Below are positions 1 to 7,969 of a stretch of 64,000 nt of DNA, one piece after another; positions within the stretch are counted from its first letter, which is position 1, and every line of letters begins with the position of its first letter. A program made the position numbers and the translations under genes. The notes beneath the pieces are model-generated. The model made no database searches. It had not been told where the DNA came from and was given only the letters and a program-made list of their open reading frames with translations. The DNA is from Aquisphaera giovannonii (GTDB lineage: Bacteria; Planctomycetota; Planctomycetia; Isosphaerales; Isosphaeraceae), in NCBI RefSeq assembly GCF_008087625.1, contig NZ_CP042997.1:1798001-1862000 (forward strand), given 5' to 3'.

Positions 1-341
1 AGGTCGATCCGGCCGCCTACCGGGAGTCCTTCGTCTCGAACCCCATCCCGACCGAGGAATGGGCCTACCGGATCGACGGCCGCCTGGTCGGCCTGGGCCT
101 GGTGGACGCCCTGCCGGTGGGGCTCTCGGCGATCTACTTCGTCCACGACCCGGACGAGTCCCGGCGGGCGCCCGGGACGTGGAACGTGCTGTCGCTCCTC
201 GAGGAGACCCGGCGGCGGGGCCTCCCGCACCTCTACCTCGGATACTGGGTCGCGGATTGCCTCTCGCTGGCCTACAAGGCGAATTTCCGCCCCCACGAGG
301 TCCTCGGGCCGGACGGGGCCTGGCGGCCCGCGGGCCCCTGA
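1..341 (+). CDS. ate: Arginyl/leucyl-tRNA-protein transferase, C-terminal part (partial)
   Basis: Only the last 112 residues are in the window; the start lies to the left. Enzymes of this family move an amino acid from a charged tRNA to the N-terminus of proteins with a destabilising first residue, which marks them for proteolysis (N-end rule). The C-terminal GNAT-like half is recognisable from GLGLVDALPVGLSAIYF, the FVHDPDE segment, HLYLGYWVADC and YKANFRP, all of which match the conserved blocks of this family. Whether the bacterial enzyme transfers Leu or Arg cannot be told from this part. The TGA stop lies one base from the stop of the convergent glnE gene, so there is no room for a separate terminator. 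Confidence 0.88.
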   Translation, partial: VDPAAYRESFVSNPIPTEEWAYRIDGRLVGLGLVDALPVGLSAIYFVHDPDESRRAPGTWNVLSLLEETRRRGLPHLYLGYWVADCLSLAYKANFRPHEVLGPDGAWRPAGP

Positions 342-342
342 C

Positions 343-3300
343 TCAATCGCCGGGCGGGACGGGGCCGATGATGGCCTCGAAGGCCGCGCGGATGCGGAGG
401 GTGTGCCGCGCCGCGTCGGCGAGCAGGGCGGACACGGAGGCCTGGGCGTCGGGCCGATCGTAGCCGAGCCGGCGGGCCAGGCCGTGGAGCTCCACGGGGT
501 CGTCCGGCAGGTCCGCGCCGGGCCGGTTGGTGATCAGCCTCAGTCGCCCCTCGACGGTGCGGAGGAAGTCGTACGCGTCGCGGAGGTCCGCGTGCCTTTC
601 GGCCGGCAGGATGCCGGCCCGCCGGAGGGCGTCCAGCGCCTCCCAGACGTTCGGCCGGACCAGGTCGGGCTGGTCCGCGGCGTGGACGAGCATCAGGAAC
701 TGGACGACGAATTCCACGTCCACGAGCCCGCCGATCCCCCGCTTCATGTCGCCACGGCCGCACGAGCGCTCGAGCTTCCGGCGCATGGCGATGACCTCGG
801 CGGCCAGGGCGGGCCGGTCGAAGCGGCGGGCGAAGAGGCCCCGGAGCGTGTCCCCCACCGCGCGGCCGAAGCCCCCCGTCGCGTGGATCACCCGGGCCCT
901 CGTGAGCGCCAGCCACTCCCAGGGCTGGGCGGCGTCCCGGAAGTAGTCGCCGAACCGCGCCAGGGTCACCACGAGCGGGCCGGAGGCGCCGTAGGGCCGC
1001 AGCCGGGCGTCCACCTTGTACAGGGGCCCGGTCGCGGCGTCGCCGGCGAGCGCCTTCAGGACCCGCTGGGCGACCTCGGCGACGAGCTGGTCGTTGGAGA
1101 TCACGCGGTCCGGGCCGGCGGTCCGGCCGTCCTCCTCGTGCAGGAAGACCAGGTCGAGGTCGCTGTGATAGTTCAGCTCGCGGCCGCCGAGCTTGCCCAG
1201 GCCGAGGATCGCCCACCGGTCGCGGCGGCCGTCGCCGGCCCGGGTCGGCAGGCCGTGCCTGGCGACCCGCCGCTGCCACTGGTCCCGCGCGACCTGGCCG
1301 ACGATCGCCTCGGCGGCCTCGGAGAGCTCGCGCGTGACCTGCCGGATGGGCTCGCGGCCCAGGATGTCCCGCGTGCCGATCCGGATCCATTCCTTGTTGC
1401 GGAAGCTCCAGAGGATCGGGGCCAGGTCGGTCGCGCCCGCGGTCAGCTCCGCCAGCTCCGCCTTCACCGCGGCCCCGGGGAGGGCCCGGTCGACGACCAG
1501 CGAATCCATCAGGTCGTCGATCATCCCGGGGTTGCTGATCAGGATCTGCGACAGGAACTGGCTGGTGGCGCAGAGGTCCACGTACAGCTTGAGGCTCGGC
1601 GGGTTGAAGTTGAACAGCTCCCAGAGGATGGCCTTGGCCCCCAGCGAGGCCGAGACCTTCTCCAGGTTGGTCAGCGTCATGTCGGGGTCCGCGGTTCGGC
1701 CCACCGCCTGGAGCAGCCGCGGGGCGATCGCCGCCAGGAAGTGGCGGCACCGCGCGTGCGAGAGGAACGGGAAGTCCTCGCGGGCCAGCGCCATGAGGTT
1801 CTGGTAGGCCGTCGCCCGGTCCCGGAAGGGGTAGCGGCCCAGGACCTCCGCGATGTGATCCTCGCCGGGGTCGGGGTCCAGGACGAGGTCCACGACCGGG
1901 TCCACCGCGGGGTCGTCGCCCTCGTCGAGGAACGCGTCGTGGAGGATGTGGTTGAGGATCCGCCGGTTCAGCTCGGTCTTGCTGCGGTAGTCGGCGAAGA
2001 AGCGGCGGGCCGGGTCGCCCCAGTCCTCGAAGGGGGCCGCGGGCGTGTACCCCATCCGGATCGCCAGCGTCCGCAGGGCGTCCAGCGAGCGCGGCATCTC
2101 GTGCGTCTGGCGGTCGAAGAGGATCTGGAGTCGGTGCTCGAGCCGGCGGAGGAAGCGGTAGGTGTCGTCCATGATGCTCCGCTCGTCGGCCGTGAGGCTG
2201 CCCACCTGCTCGAGCTTGTGGATGGCCGTCAGCGTGTTGGCGCCGCGAACCTCCGGGTACTCGCCGCCGTGGAGGAGCTGGAGGAACTGGACCACGAACT
2301 CGACGTCGCGGATCCCGCCGTGGCCGGTCTTCACCTCGAAGCGGTCCCGGCCCGCGCTGACGGTCCTCTGCTCGATCCGCCGCTTCAGGGCCTTGATCTC
2401 GGAGATCTCCGCGGCGCCCAGGTAGCGGCGGTAGATGAACGGGGTGATCGCCTCCAGGAAGTTCCCGCCCAGCACCAGGTCGCCGGCCACGGGGCGGCAC
2501 TTGATGAGAGCCTGCCGCTCCCAGGTGCGGCCGCGGGTGACGTAATATCCCATGGTGGCGTCGAACGAGCAGGCCAGGGCCCCCTGCTCGCCGTCGGGGC
2601 GTAGCCGCATGTCCACGCGATACGCGACGCCCAGCTCGGTGTGCTCCGCCAGGATGCGGACGACCTCGGTCCCCATCCGGGCGAAGAACTCGGCGTTGGA
2701 CACCACGCGCGGCCCGTCGGTCCGGCCGTCCTCGTCGTAGAGGAAGATCAGGTCGATGTCCGAGCTGTAGTTCAGCTCCTGCCCGCCGAGCTTCCCCAGC
2801 CCCAGGACGACGAACCGGGCCGGGGAGCCGTCCTTGCGCCGGGGCACCCCGTAGCGGTCCTCCGTCGAGGCCCGCGCCAGGCGGACCGCGGCCTCGGTGC
2901 AGGCGTCCGCGAGGCTGGACAGGTCGAGCGTGATCAGCTCCAGGGGGAACCCCCGGATGATGTCGTTGTAGCCGATCCTCAGGGACTCGCGGAGCCGGAA
3001 CCGCCGGATCGCCAGCGCGCGGTCGCGGTCGGTCGCGGCGTGGCCCAGTGCCTCCCAGAGGTCGTCGATCAGCGACCGGCGGTCGCGCCGGCCGGCCCCC
3101 TTCCGCAGCCAGTCGATGAGCGACGGGTCGCGGATGAACAGCTCGCTGAAGTGCTGGCTGGTGCTGAAGACCTGGAGCAGGACCTCCGTGGTCCTCGGGC
3201 TGTCGGCGAGCTTCCGGAGCATGGGCAGCGGGTCGGGCCGGGCCGCGACGAATCGCTCCAGGTTCGCCAGGGCCATGGCCGGCTCCGGGCTCCGCGGGAG

Positions 3301-3477
3301 GAACTCCAGGAGCTGCGCCGCGATCCGGTCGATCTGCTTCAGGCCCGCCGGCCCGGCGTGGGCGACCAGGTCGTCGAAATCCCGGCGGGCCCGCTCCGGG
3401 TCGCGGATCCCGAGCGCCCGGAGCCAGCCGCCGAGGAGCTCCGGATCGTCACGATAGGCGGGCGACCATGGGTTCAT
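343..3477 (-). CDS. glnE: Bifunctional glutamine synthetase adenylyltransferase/deadenylyltransferase
   Basis: This cytoplasmic enzyme adds and removes AMP on a tyrosine of glutamine synthetase and so couples ammonia assimilation to nitrogen status, normally under PII control. The 1044 residues show the expected duplicated architecture: an N-terminal nucleotidyltransferase domain with GLGKLGGQELNYSSDIDLIF near residues 226-245 (metal-binding DxD at D240/D242), helical linker, then a second domain with GLGKLGGRELNYHSDLDLVF near residue 770. Each domain is followed by the RDVEFVVQF / VDVEFVVQF block. Length is slightly above the usual 950 residues. It is the last gene of a tight leftward run: it starts 4 nt after the stop of the SMI1/KNR4 gene, with miaB upstream, so it is probably transcribed with them. 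Confidence 0.96.
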   Translation of the reverse strand: MNPWSPAYRDDPELLGGWLRALGIRDPERARRDFDDLVAHAGPAGLKQIDRIAAQLLEFLPRSPEPAMALANLERFVAARPDPLPMLRKLADSPRTTEVLLQVFSTSQHFSELFIRDPSLIDWLRKGAGRRDRRSLIDDLWEALGHAATDRDRALAIRRFRLRESLRIGYNDIIRGFPLELITLDLSSLADACTEAAVRLARASTEDRYGVPRRKDGSPARFVVLGLGKLGGQELNYSSDIDLIFLYDEDGRTDGPRVVSNAEFFARMGTEVVRILAEHTELGVAYRVDMRLRPDGEQGALACSFDATMGYYVTRGRTWERQALIKCRPVAGDLVLGGNFLEAITPFIYRRYLGAAEISEIKALKRRIEQRTVSAGRDRFEVKTGHGGIRDVEFVVQFLQLLHGGEYPEVRGANTLTAIHKLEQVGSLTADERSIMDDTYRFLRRLEHRLQILFDRQTHEMPRSLDALRTLAIRMGYTPAAPFEDWGDPARRFFADYRSKTELNRRILNHILHDAFLDEGDDPAVDPVVDLVLDPDPGEDHIAEVLGRYPFRDRATAYQNLMALAREDFPFLSHARCRHFLAAIAPRLLQAVGRTADPDMTLTNLEKVSASLGAKAILWELFNFNPPSLKLYVDLCATSQFLSQILISNPGMIDDLMDSLVVDRALPGAAVKAELAELTAGATDLAPILWSFRNKEWIRIGTRDILGREPIRQVTRELSEAAEAIVGQVARDQWQRRVARHGLPTRAGDGRRDRWAILGLGKLGGRELNYHSDLDLVFLHEEDGRTAGPDRVISNDQLVAEVAQRVLKALAGDAATGPLYKVDARLRPYGASGPLVVTLARFGDYFRDAAQPWEWLALTRARVIHATGGFGRAVGDTLRGLFARRFDRPALAAEVIAMRRKLERSCGRGDMKRGIGGLVDVEFVVQFLMLVHAADQPDLVRPNVWEALDALRRAGILPAERHADLRDAYDFLRTVEGRLRLITNRPGADLPDDPVELHGLARRLGYDRPDAQASVSALLADAARHTLRIRAAFEAIIGPVPPGD

Positions 3478-3481
3478 GGCT

Positions 3482-4213
3482 TCACTTCGGCAACATGTCC
3501 GGGATGACGTGCTGGAGGTGCCGGAAGAGGATCTCGACGTCGTCGGGGCTGAGGCCCAGGGACTCGGCGGCCTCGCGTTCGTCGGCGCGGGCCAGGACGA
3601 AGCTCGCGGCGCGGCCCGCGAACGGGGCGAGCCGGGCCGGGAGCTCGGGGGGCGGCGTGAACCGCCGATGCGACTGCCAGGGATCCCCCAGGCCGGCGAA
3701 GTCGGCGTCGAGCCAGTACTCCCTGCCGCCGCGGCGGAGCAGCTCCAGGAACCATTCTTCGAAGCTGCGGGCGACGACCCGCGGCGGCGACCCCGACGCC
3801 GGGTCGCCGGACGTGAAGATCGGGAACCCGCCCCCCGGCCATCGGTAGGCCAGGTCGATGCAGACGGTCTCCACGTTCGGGTTGCCGATCTCGAACCAGC
3901 TCTCCGGCTGGACCAGCAGGTCCTCCATCCGCGAGAAGACGACCATGGGACCGATCGCGGAGATCGGGTGCAGCAGGGGCCCCCCGCGGTACAGCCCGTT
4001 GGAGAGCATCAGCCAGGCCCGCAGGCCGGAGGGGAGCCGGTATCCGTGGCGATGCTCCCAGGCGGCGATCGCCCGCGGCTCGGCGCCGGGCCGGGTCGGC
4101 GACTCGACGCCGCCGAATCCCGCCTCGAGCGCCTCCGCGCCCGGTGCGAGCCCCTCGTCGATCCCGCCCCAGGCCATCCAGCAGAGCACCAGCTCTCGGA
4201 GCTGGCTCGTCAT
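3482..4213 (-). CDS. SMI1/KNR4 family protein
   Basis: A soluble protein of 243 residues with the SMI1/KNR4 (SUKH-like) fold. Residues about 30-170 carry the family pattern: an Ala/Trp-rich helix followed by YRLPSGLRAWLMLSNGL, the hydrophobic strand FSRMEDLL and FEIGNPNVETVCIDL near the middle. No signal peptide or membrane segment. In other bacteria such proteins are often immunity or scaffold proteins, but no toxin gene is nearby. The start at 4213 is fixed by a GGGGGAGG Shine-Dalgarno sequence just upstream; a much longer open frame runs through but would overlap miaB in another frame. It sits 11 nt after miaB and 4 nt before glnE, so it is a middle gene of that operon. The actual role is unknown. 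Confidence 0.85.
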   Translation of the reverse strand: MTSQLRELVLCWMAWGGIDEGLAPGAEALEAGFGGVESPTRPGAEPRAIAAWEHRHGYRLPSGLRAWLMLSNGLYRGGPLLHPISAIGPMVVFSRMEDLLVQPESWFEIGNPNVETVCIDLAYRWPGGGFPIFTSGDPASGSPPRVVARSFEEWFLELLRRGGREYWLDADFAGLGDPWQSHRRFTPPPELPARLAPFAGRAASFVLARADEREAAESLGLSPDDVEILFRHLQHVIPDMLPK

Positions 4214-4224
4214 CGCCTCCCCCT

Positions 4225-5679
4225 TCACGCCGGGACGCCCGCAAGGTCGGCGGCGGGCACCCGGCCGAACAGGGTCACCGCGCTGGCATCCTCGATCCGG
4301 ACGCGGATGAATCGGCCCACCAGTTCCTCCGGGCCCTCGAAGACCACGATCCGGTCGCAGGCCGTCCGGCCCGTCAACTGGTCCGTGCCGTCCCAGCCCT
4401 CCCGCCTCGTCGTCGAGCGGCTCCGACCCTCGACGAGCACCTCGGCCGTCTCCCCGATGAGACGCCGGTTGTCCTCCAGGCTGATCGCCGTCTGCACCGC
4501 CAGCAGGTCGTTGTTCCGCCGCTTCTTGACCGCCTCCGGGACGTCGTCCGGGAAGAGCGCGTCGGCCTTGGTCCCCTGGCGGCGGCTGTACTTGAAGATG
4601 AAGCTGTTCTTGAACCGCGCCCGCTCCACCAGCCCGACCGTCCGCTCGAAGGACTCCTCGGACTCGCCGCAGAAGCCGACGATGAAGTCGCTGGAGACCG
4701 CCACGCCGGGGATCGTCTCCCGCATCCTCGCGAGCATCTCCTCGTAGAACGAGGCGGAGTACATCCGCTTCATCCGCCGCAGGACCTCGTCGCAGCCGCT
4801 CTGGGCCGGGACGTGGATGTAGCGGGACGCCCTGGGCAGGTCGCGGACGGCCTGGAGGAGGTCGTCGGTCATGTCGTTGGGGAAGCTCGTGATGAACTTG
4901 ATCCGCTCGACGCCGGGGATGTCGTGGATCGCGTACAGCAGGTCGGAGAGCCGGGTCGTCCTGCCGTCCCCCTCCCGATGCTTGTAGCTGTTGACGGTCT
5001 GGCCCAGGAGGGTGATCTCCTTCACCCCCTGCGCGGCGAGCAGGCGGGCCTCGGCCAGGATCGCCCCGGGCGGCCGGCTCTGCTCCGGGCCGCGGACCGA
5101 GGGGACGATGCAGTACGTGCAGAACTTGTCGCAGCCCATCATGACCCGGACGAAGGCCTGGAAGGGGCTGGGCCGCATCGAGGGCTCGCGGTCGGGGTCG
5201 TATCCCTCGAAGCTCGCGGTGATGGTCTCCCGGGTCCCCGCGCGGCGGTCGAGGCTGACGGCGAGCTGGGGCTTGCCCTCCCGCTTCGCCTCCTCCAGGA
5301 GCTGCGGCACGCGCCCGAGCTGACCCGGCCCGATGACCACGTCGACGTGCGGGGCCCGCTTGAGGATGCTGCCCTGGTCCTTCTGGGCCATGCAGCCCAG
5401 GACGCCGATCGAGACCCCGGGCTTGCGCTTCTTGACGTTCTTGATCCGCCCGAGGGCGCTGTAGATCTTGTCCTCGGCGTGCTGACGGACGGAGCACGTG
5501 TTGTAGAGGATGGCGTCCGCCTGGTCGATGTCCGTCGTCAGCTCGTAGCCCTCGTCGCGGAGGCGGGCGATGACGAGTTCGCTGTCCAGCAGGTTCATCT
5601 GGCAGCCGACGGTCTCGATGTAGACCTTCTTGCGGCCCCTGGCGTCGCCGTCCGGAATCGTAGTCGCATCATCCGCCAT
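4225..5679 (-). CDS. miaB: tRNA-2-methylthio-N6-dimethylallyladenosine synthase
   Basis: Radical-SAM methylthiotransferase that converts i6A to ms2i6A at position 37 of tRNAs reading UNN codons. With the start at 5679 the protein has 484 residues. The N-terminal UPF0004 domain supplies the auxiliary cluster cysteines C26 (ETVGCQMN), C62 (NTCSVRQHAEDK) and C96 (GVLGCMAQ). The radical-SAM motif CxxxCxxC is C183/C187/C190 in MGCDKFCTYC. A TRAM RNA-binding domain follows from about residue 405. An open frame runs 43 residues further upstream to 5808, but those residues are low-complexity Pro/Arg/Gly and family alignments begin near MADD. First gene of the miaB-SMI1-glnE operon. Confidence 0.95.
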   Translation of the reverse strand: MADDATTIPDGDARGRKKVYIETVGCQMNLLDSELVIARLRDEGYELTTDIDQADAILYNTCSVRQHAEDKIYSALGRIKNVKKRKPGVSIGVLGCMAQKDQGSILKRAPHVDVVIGPGQLGRVPQLLEEAKREGKPQLAVSLDRRAGTRETITASFEGYDPDREPSMRPSPFQAFVRVMMGCDKFCTYCIVPSVRGPEQSRPPGAILAEARLLAAQGVKEITLLGQTVNSYKHREGDGRTTRLSDLLYAIHDIPGVERIKFITSFPNDMTDDLLQAVRDLPRASRYIHVPAQSGCDEVLRRMKRMYSASFYEEMLARMRETIPGVAVSSDFIVGFCGESEESFERTVGLVERARFKNSFIFKYSRRQGTKADALFPDDVPEAVKKRRNNDLLAVQTAISLEDNRRLIGETAEVLVEGRSRSTTRREGWDGTDQLTGRTACDRIVVFEGPEELVGRFIRVRIEDASAVTLFGRVPAADLAGVPA

Positions 5680-6015
5680 CGCGCGGCTCCCGGGTGCTCG
5701 CATCCGCCACCGCCCGGTGGCCCGCCTGGGTGCGACCTCGGTCCCTACGGAGGCCGGGGCCGGCGGAAACGCTGGCCCTTTTCCCACCGCGATTCTACCA
5801 ATCCGCAATCGTCAAGGGAACCGCGCTGGCGAGGCGAGGATGGGCCCACGCGGGCCGTCTCGCCGGCGAGGGGCCCCCCGCGATGCTCGGCTGGACCTGC
5901 CCGAGGAGGACGATCGGGATTTGGCCCGACGGCCGCCCGGAGGACGCCCCGCCTCCGGCAGGCGCCTCGGCCGTCCCCGGCTCGTCGTCGCGGCCCGGGG
6001 ATCCCCGGCGTCGGA
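5680..6015. other. 336-bp non-coding gap between the CDF gene and miaB
   Basis: No convincing gene is seen on either strand. The only lower-GC patch is at 5780-5815. On the minus strand it holds TAGAAT (5792-5797) and TTGACG (5810-5815), but they are 12 nt apart, too close for a standard pair. It may still contain the start of miaB transcription. Short open frames across the gap have shadow-like Arg/Pro/Gly composition. Confidence 0.5.
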
Positions 6016-6948
6016 TCACGTCTCACCGGAGTCTCGGTGCTCGGCCTCGTGCGGGTGGGGGTAGGGCTCCAGGTGGACGAGGACGTCGCGGAGGCTGCCG
6101 AACCCTTCCAGGAGCCGGTCCTTGACCAGGTGGCTGATGCGATGGCCTTCATGCACGGTCAGGGTGGCGTCGACCTGGATGTGGATGTCGACGAGGTACT
6201 CCAGCCCCGACTTGCGGGCCCGGAGCTTGTCCACGCGGCGGACCCCATCCACCCCCTCCGCGGCCGCCCGGACCTTCGCGACGAGGGAGGGGTCGGCCTG
6301 GGCGTCCATCAACTCCTGGGCGCTCGCCCACAGGAGCCGCGCCGCGGTCGTCACGATCACCGAGACGACGAAGAGCGCGGAGATCGTGTCCAGGATCAGG
6401 AAGCGGGGGCCGCCGATCCGGATGGCGGCCAGGCCGAGCAGGACGGCCAGGGCGCTGAGCGCGTCGGCGCGGTGGTCCCACGCGTTGGCGATGACCGCGC
6501 TGGAGCCGGACCGGCGGCCGACGCGGCTCTTGTACTGGTAGAGGCCCTCCTTGATGGCCACGTTGGCCGCGGCGATGGCCAGGGCCCAGAGCGGCGGCAG
6601 CTCGGCATGCCCGGGCCGCACCCGGAGGGCCTCCCAGCCGACGAGGAGGGCGGAGACCAGGACCAGGACCGCGACGTTCGAGCCGGCGATCGCCTCGGCT
6701 CGGGTATGGCCGTAGGGGTGCTCCGCGTCCGCGGGCTTCTGCGCCACGCGGAGGGCCAGCAGGACCGCGAGGGACGTGAACACGTCGCCCAGCGAGTTCA
6801 CGGCGTCCGAGATCAGGACGAACGACTGCGCGACCAGACCGCCGGCGAGCTTGGCGATCCCCAGGGCGACGTTCACGGCCAATCCCAGCCAGGTCGCCCG
6901 CACCGCCTCCCGGTACAGGTCGCGTTTCCTGAGGGCGAAGCGAGGCAT
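6016..6948 (-). CDS. Cation diffusion facilitator family transporter
   Basis: Inner-membrane divalent metal/proton antiporter of the CDF family, 310 residues, with the usual N-terminal bundle of six helices and a soluble C-terminal domain from about residue 205. Helix 2 carries the segment ISDAVNSLGDVFTS (NxxxD) and helix 5 carries NAWDHRADALS (DxxxD); this pair is closer to the Mn/Fe-type clades than to the Zn-type HxxxD pattern, though specificity is inferred. The C-terminal tail is His/Glu rich (PHPHEAEH). The start at 6948 has a GGGGAGG Shine-Dalgarno at the right distance. It begins 38 nt after the stop of the ABC ATPase gene and may share its transcript. Confidence 0.92.
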   Translation of the reverse strand: MPRFALRKRDLYREAVRATWLGLAVNVALGIAKLAGGLVAQSFVLISDAVNSLGDVFTSLAVLLALRVAQKPADAEHPYGHTRAEAIAGSNVAVLVLVSALLVGWEALRVRPGHAELPPLWALAIAAANVAIKEGLYQYKSRVGRRSGSSAVIANAWDHRADALSALAVLLGLAAIRIGGPRFLILDTISALFVVSVIVTTAARLLWASAQELMDAQADPSLVAKVRAAAEGVDGVRRVDKLRARKSGLEYLVDIHIQVDATLTVHEGHRISHLVKDRLLEGFGSLRDVLVHLEPYPHPHEAEHRDSGET

Positions 6949-6986
6949 GGGCGCCTCCCCGCGAGGGGACCGGGGCGGCTCGGCCG

Positions 6987-7913
6987 TCAGCTCGTGATCC
7001 CCTTCGTCAGGTGCATGAACGCCGTCTCCAGGTTGATCTCGTCCTCCTTGAAGAGCGTCAGCTCGAATCCCTCGTTCACCAGGCGATTGGCGAGGAAGCC
7101 GTACTGGTGGACCCCCTCGTGGAGCTTGACGACGAGGACGCCGTTCTTGTCCTCCACCGTCTCCACCTCCGGCTGGCCCTCCAGCAGGTTCGCCGCGTCG
7201 GTCAGGCGGTCGCTGACGGCGATGTTCAGGACGATGTCGCTGCGGACCTGCTTCATGACCTTGCTGACCTCGTCATTGATCAGCAGCTTGCCCTGCTCGA
7301 TGATGCCGATCTTGTTGCAGATGTCGGCGAGCTCCGGGAGGATGTGGCTGGAGACGAGGATCGTCTTGCCCATCGCCCGGAGCTCCTTCAGGAGGGCCCT
7401 CATCTCGATCCGGGCGCGGGGGTCGAGGCCCGAGGCCGGCTCGTCCAGCAGCAAAACTTGCGGGTCGTGAAGCAGCGTCCGGGCCAGCCCGAGCCTCTGC
7501 GTCATGCCGCGGGAGAGGCTGGTCACCAGGGCGTCGCGCTTGTAGGTCAGGTCCACCAGCTCCAGGACCTCCTCGCAGATCTTCCGACGGGCGGCGCCCT
7601 TGATCCGGTAGGCGGAGGCGAAGAACTCCAGGTACTCGATGACCTTCATGTCGTCGTAGACGCCGAAGAAGTCCGGCATGTAGCCGATGACGCGGCGGAT
7701 CTCCTTCGAGCCGGTGTAGATCGAATAGCCGCAGACCGTCGCCTCGCCCCAGCTCGGGTTGAGGAGGGTGGCGAGGATCCGCATCGTCGTGGTCTTCCCG
7801 GCACCGTTGGGGCCGATGAAGCCGTAGACGTCCCCCTGGTTGAGCGTCAGGTTGAGGCGATTCAGGGCGTACAGGTCGCCGTACATCTTCGTCAGGTCGT
7901 TGGTCTCGATCAT
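6987..7913 (-). CDS. ABC transporter ATP-binding protein
   Basis: Cytoplasmic ATPase of an ABC-2-type exporter, 308 residues. Walker A is GPNGAGKTTT near residue 37, the signature is SLSRGMTQRLGLAR, Walker B is VLLLDEPASGLDP and the H-loop is SSHILPE. The C-terminal 90 residues form the small extra domain found in NatA/GldA-like ATPases. The reading frame continues upstream through the preceding gene's territory, but the ATG at 7913 is the first position where family similarity begins. It lies 56 nt downstream of a large membrane protein that probably works with it. No separate ABC permease is seen, so the membrane partner is either that protein or encoded elsewhere. Confidence 0.93.
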   Translation of the reverse strand: MIETNDLTKMYGDLYALNRLNLTLNQGDVYGFIGPNGAGKTTTMRILATLLNPSWGEATVCGYSIYTGSKEIRRVIGYMPDFFGVYDDMKVIEYLEFFASAYRIKGAARRKICEEVLELVDLTYKRDALVTSLSRGMTQRLGLARTLLHDPQVLLLDEPASGLDPRARIEMRALLKELRAMGKTILVSSHILPELADICNKIGIIEQGKLLINDEVSKVMKQVRSDIVLNIAVSDRLTDAANLLEGQPEVETVEDKNGVLVVKLHEGVHQYGFLANRLVNEGFELTLFKEDEINLETAFMHLTKGITS

Positions 7914-7969
7914 CGCGGGACGCCTCGGTGTCTGTCGTGCGGGGAAGGGGGACTGGCTCGTTGCCGGGC

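Noticed and set aside
403-2604. Plus-strand open frame of 733 residues opposite glnE
   Set aside because: Shadow frame of a conserved gene; no family features or start signals.
3482-4213. Contact-dependent or polymorphic toxin immunity locus
   Set aside because: No toxin, secretion or repeat gene is adjacent; the neighbours are housekeeping genes.
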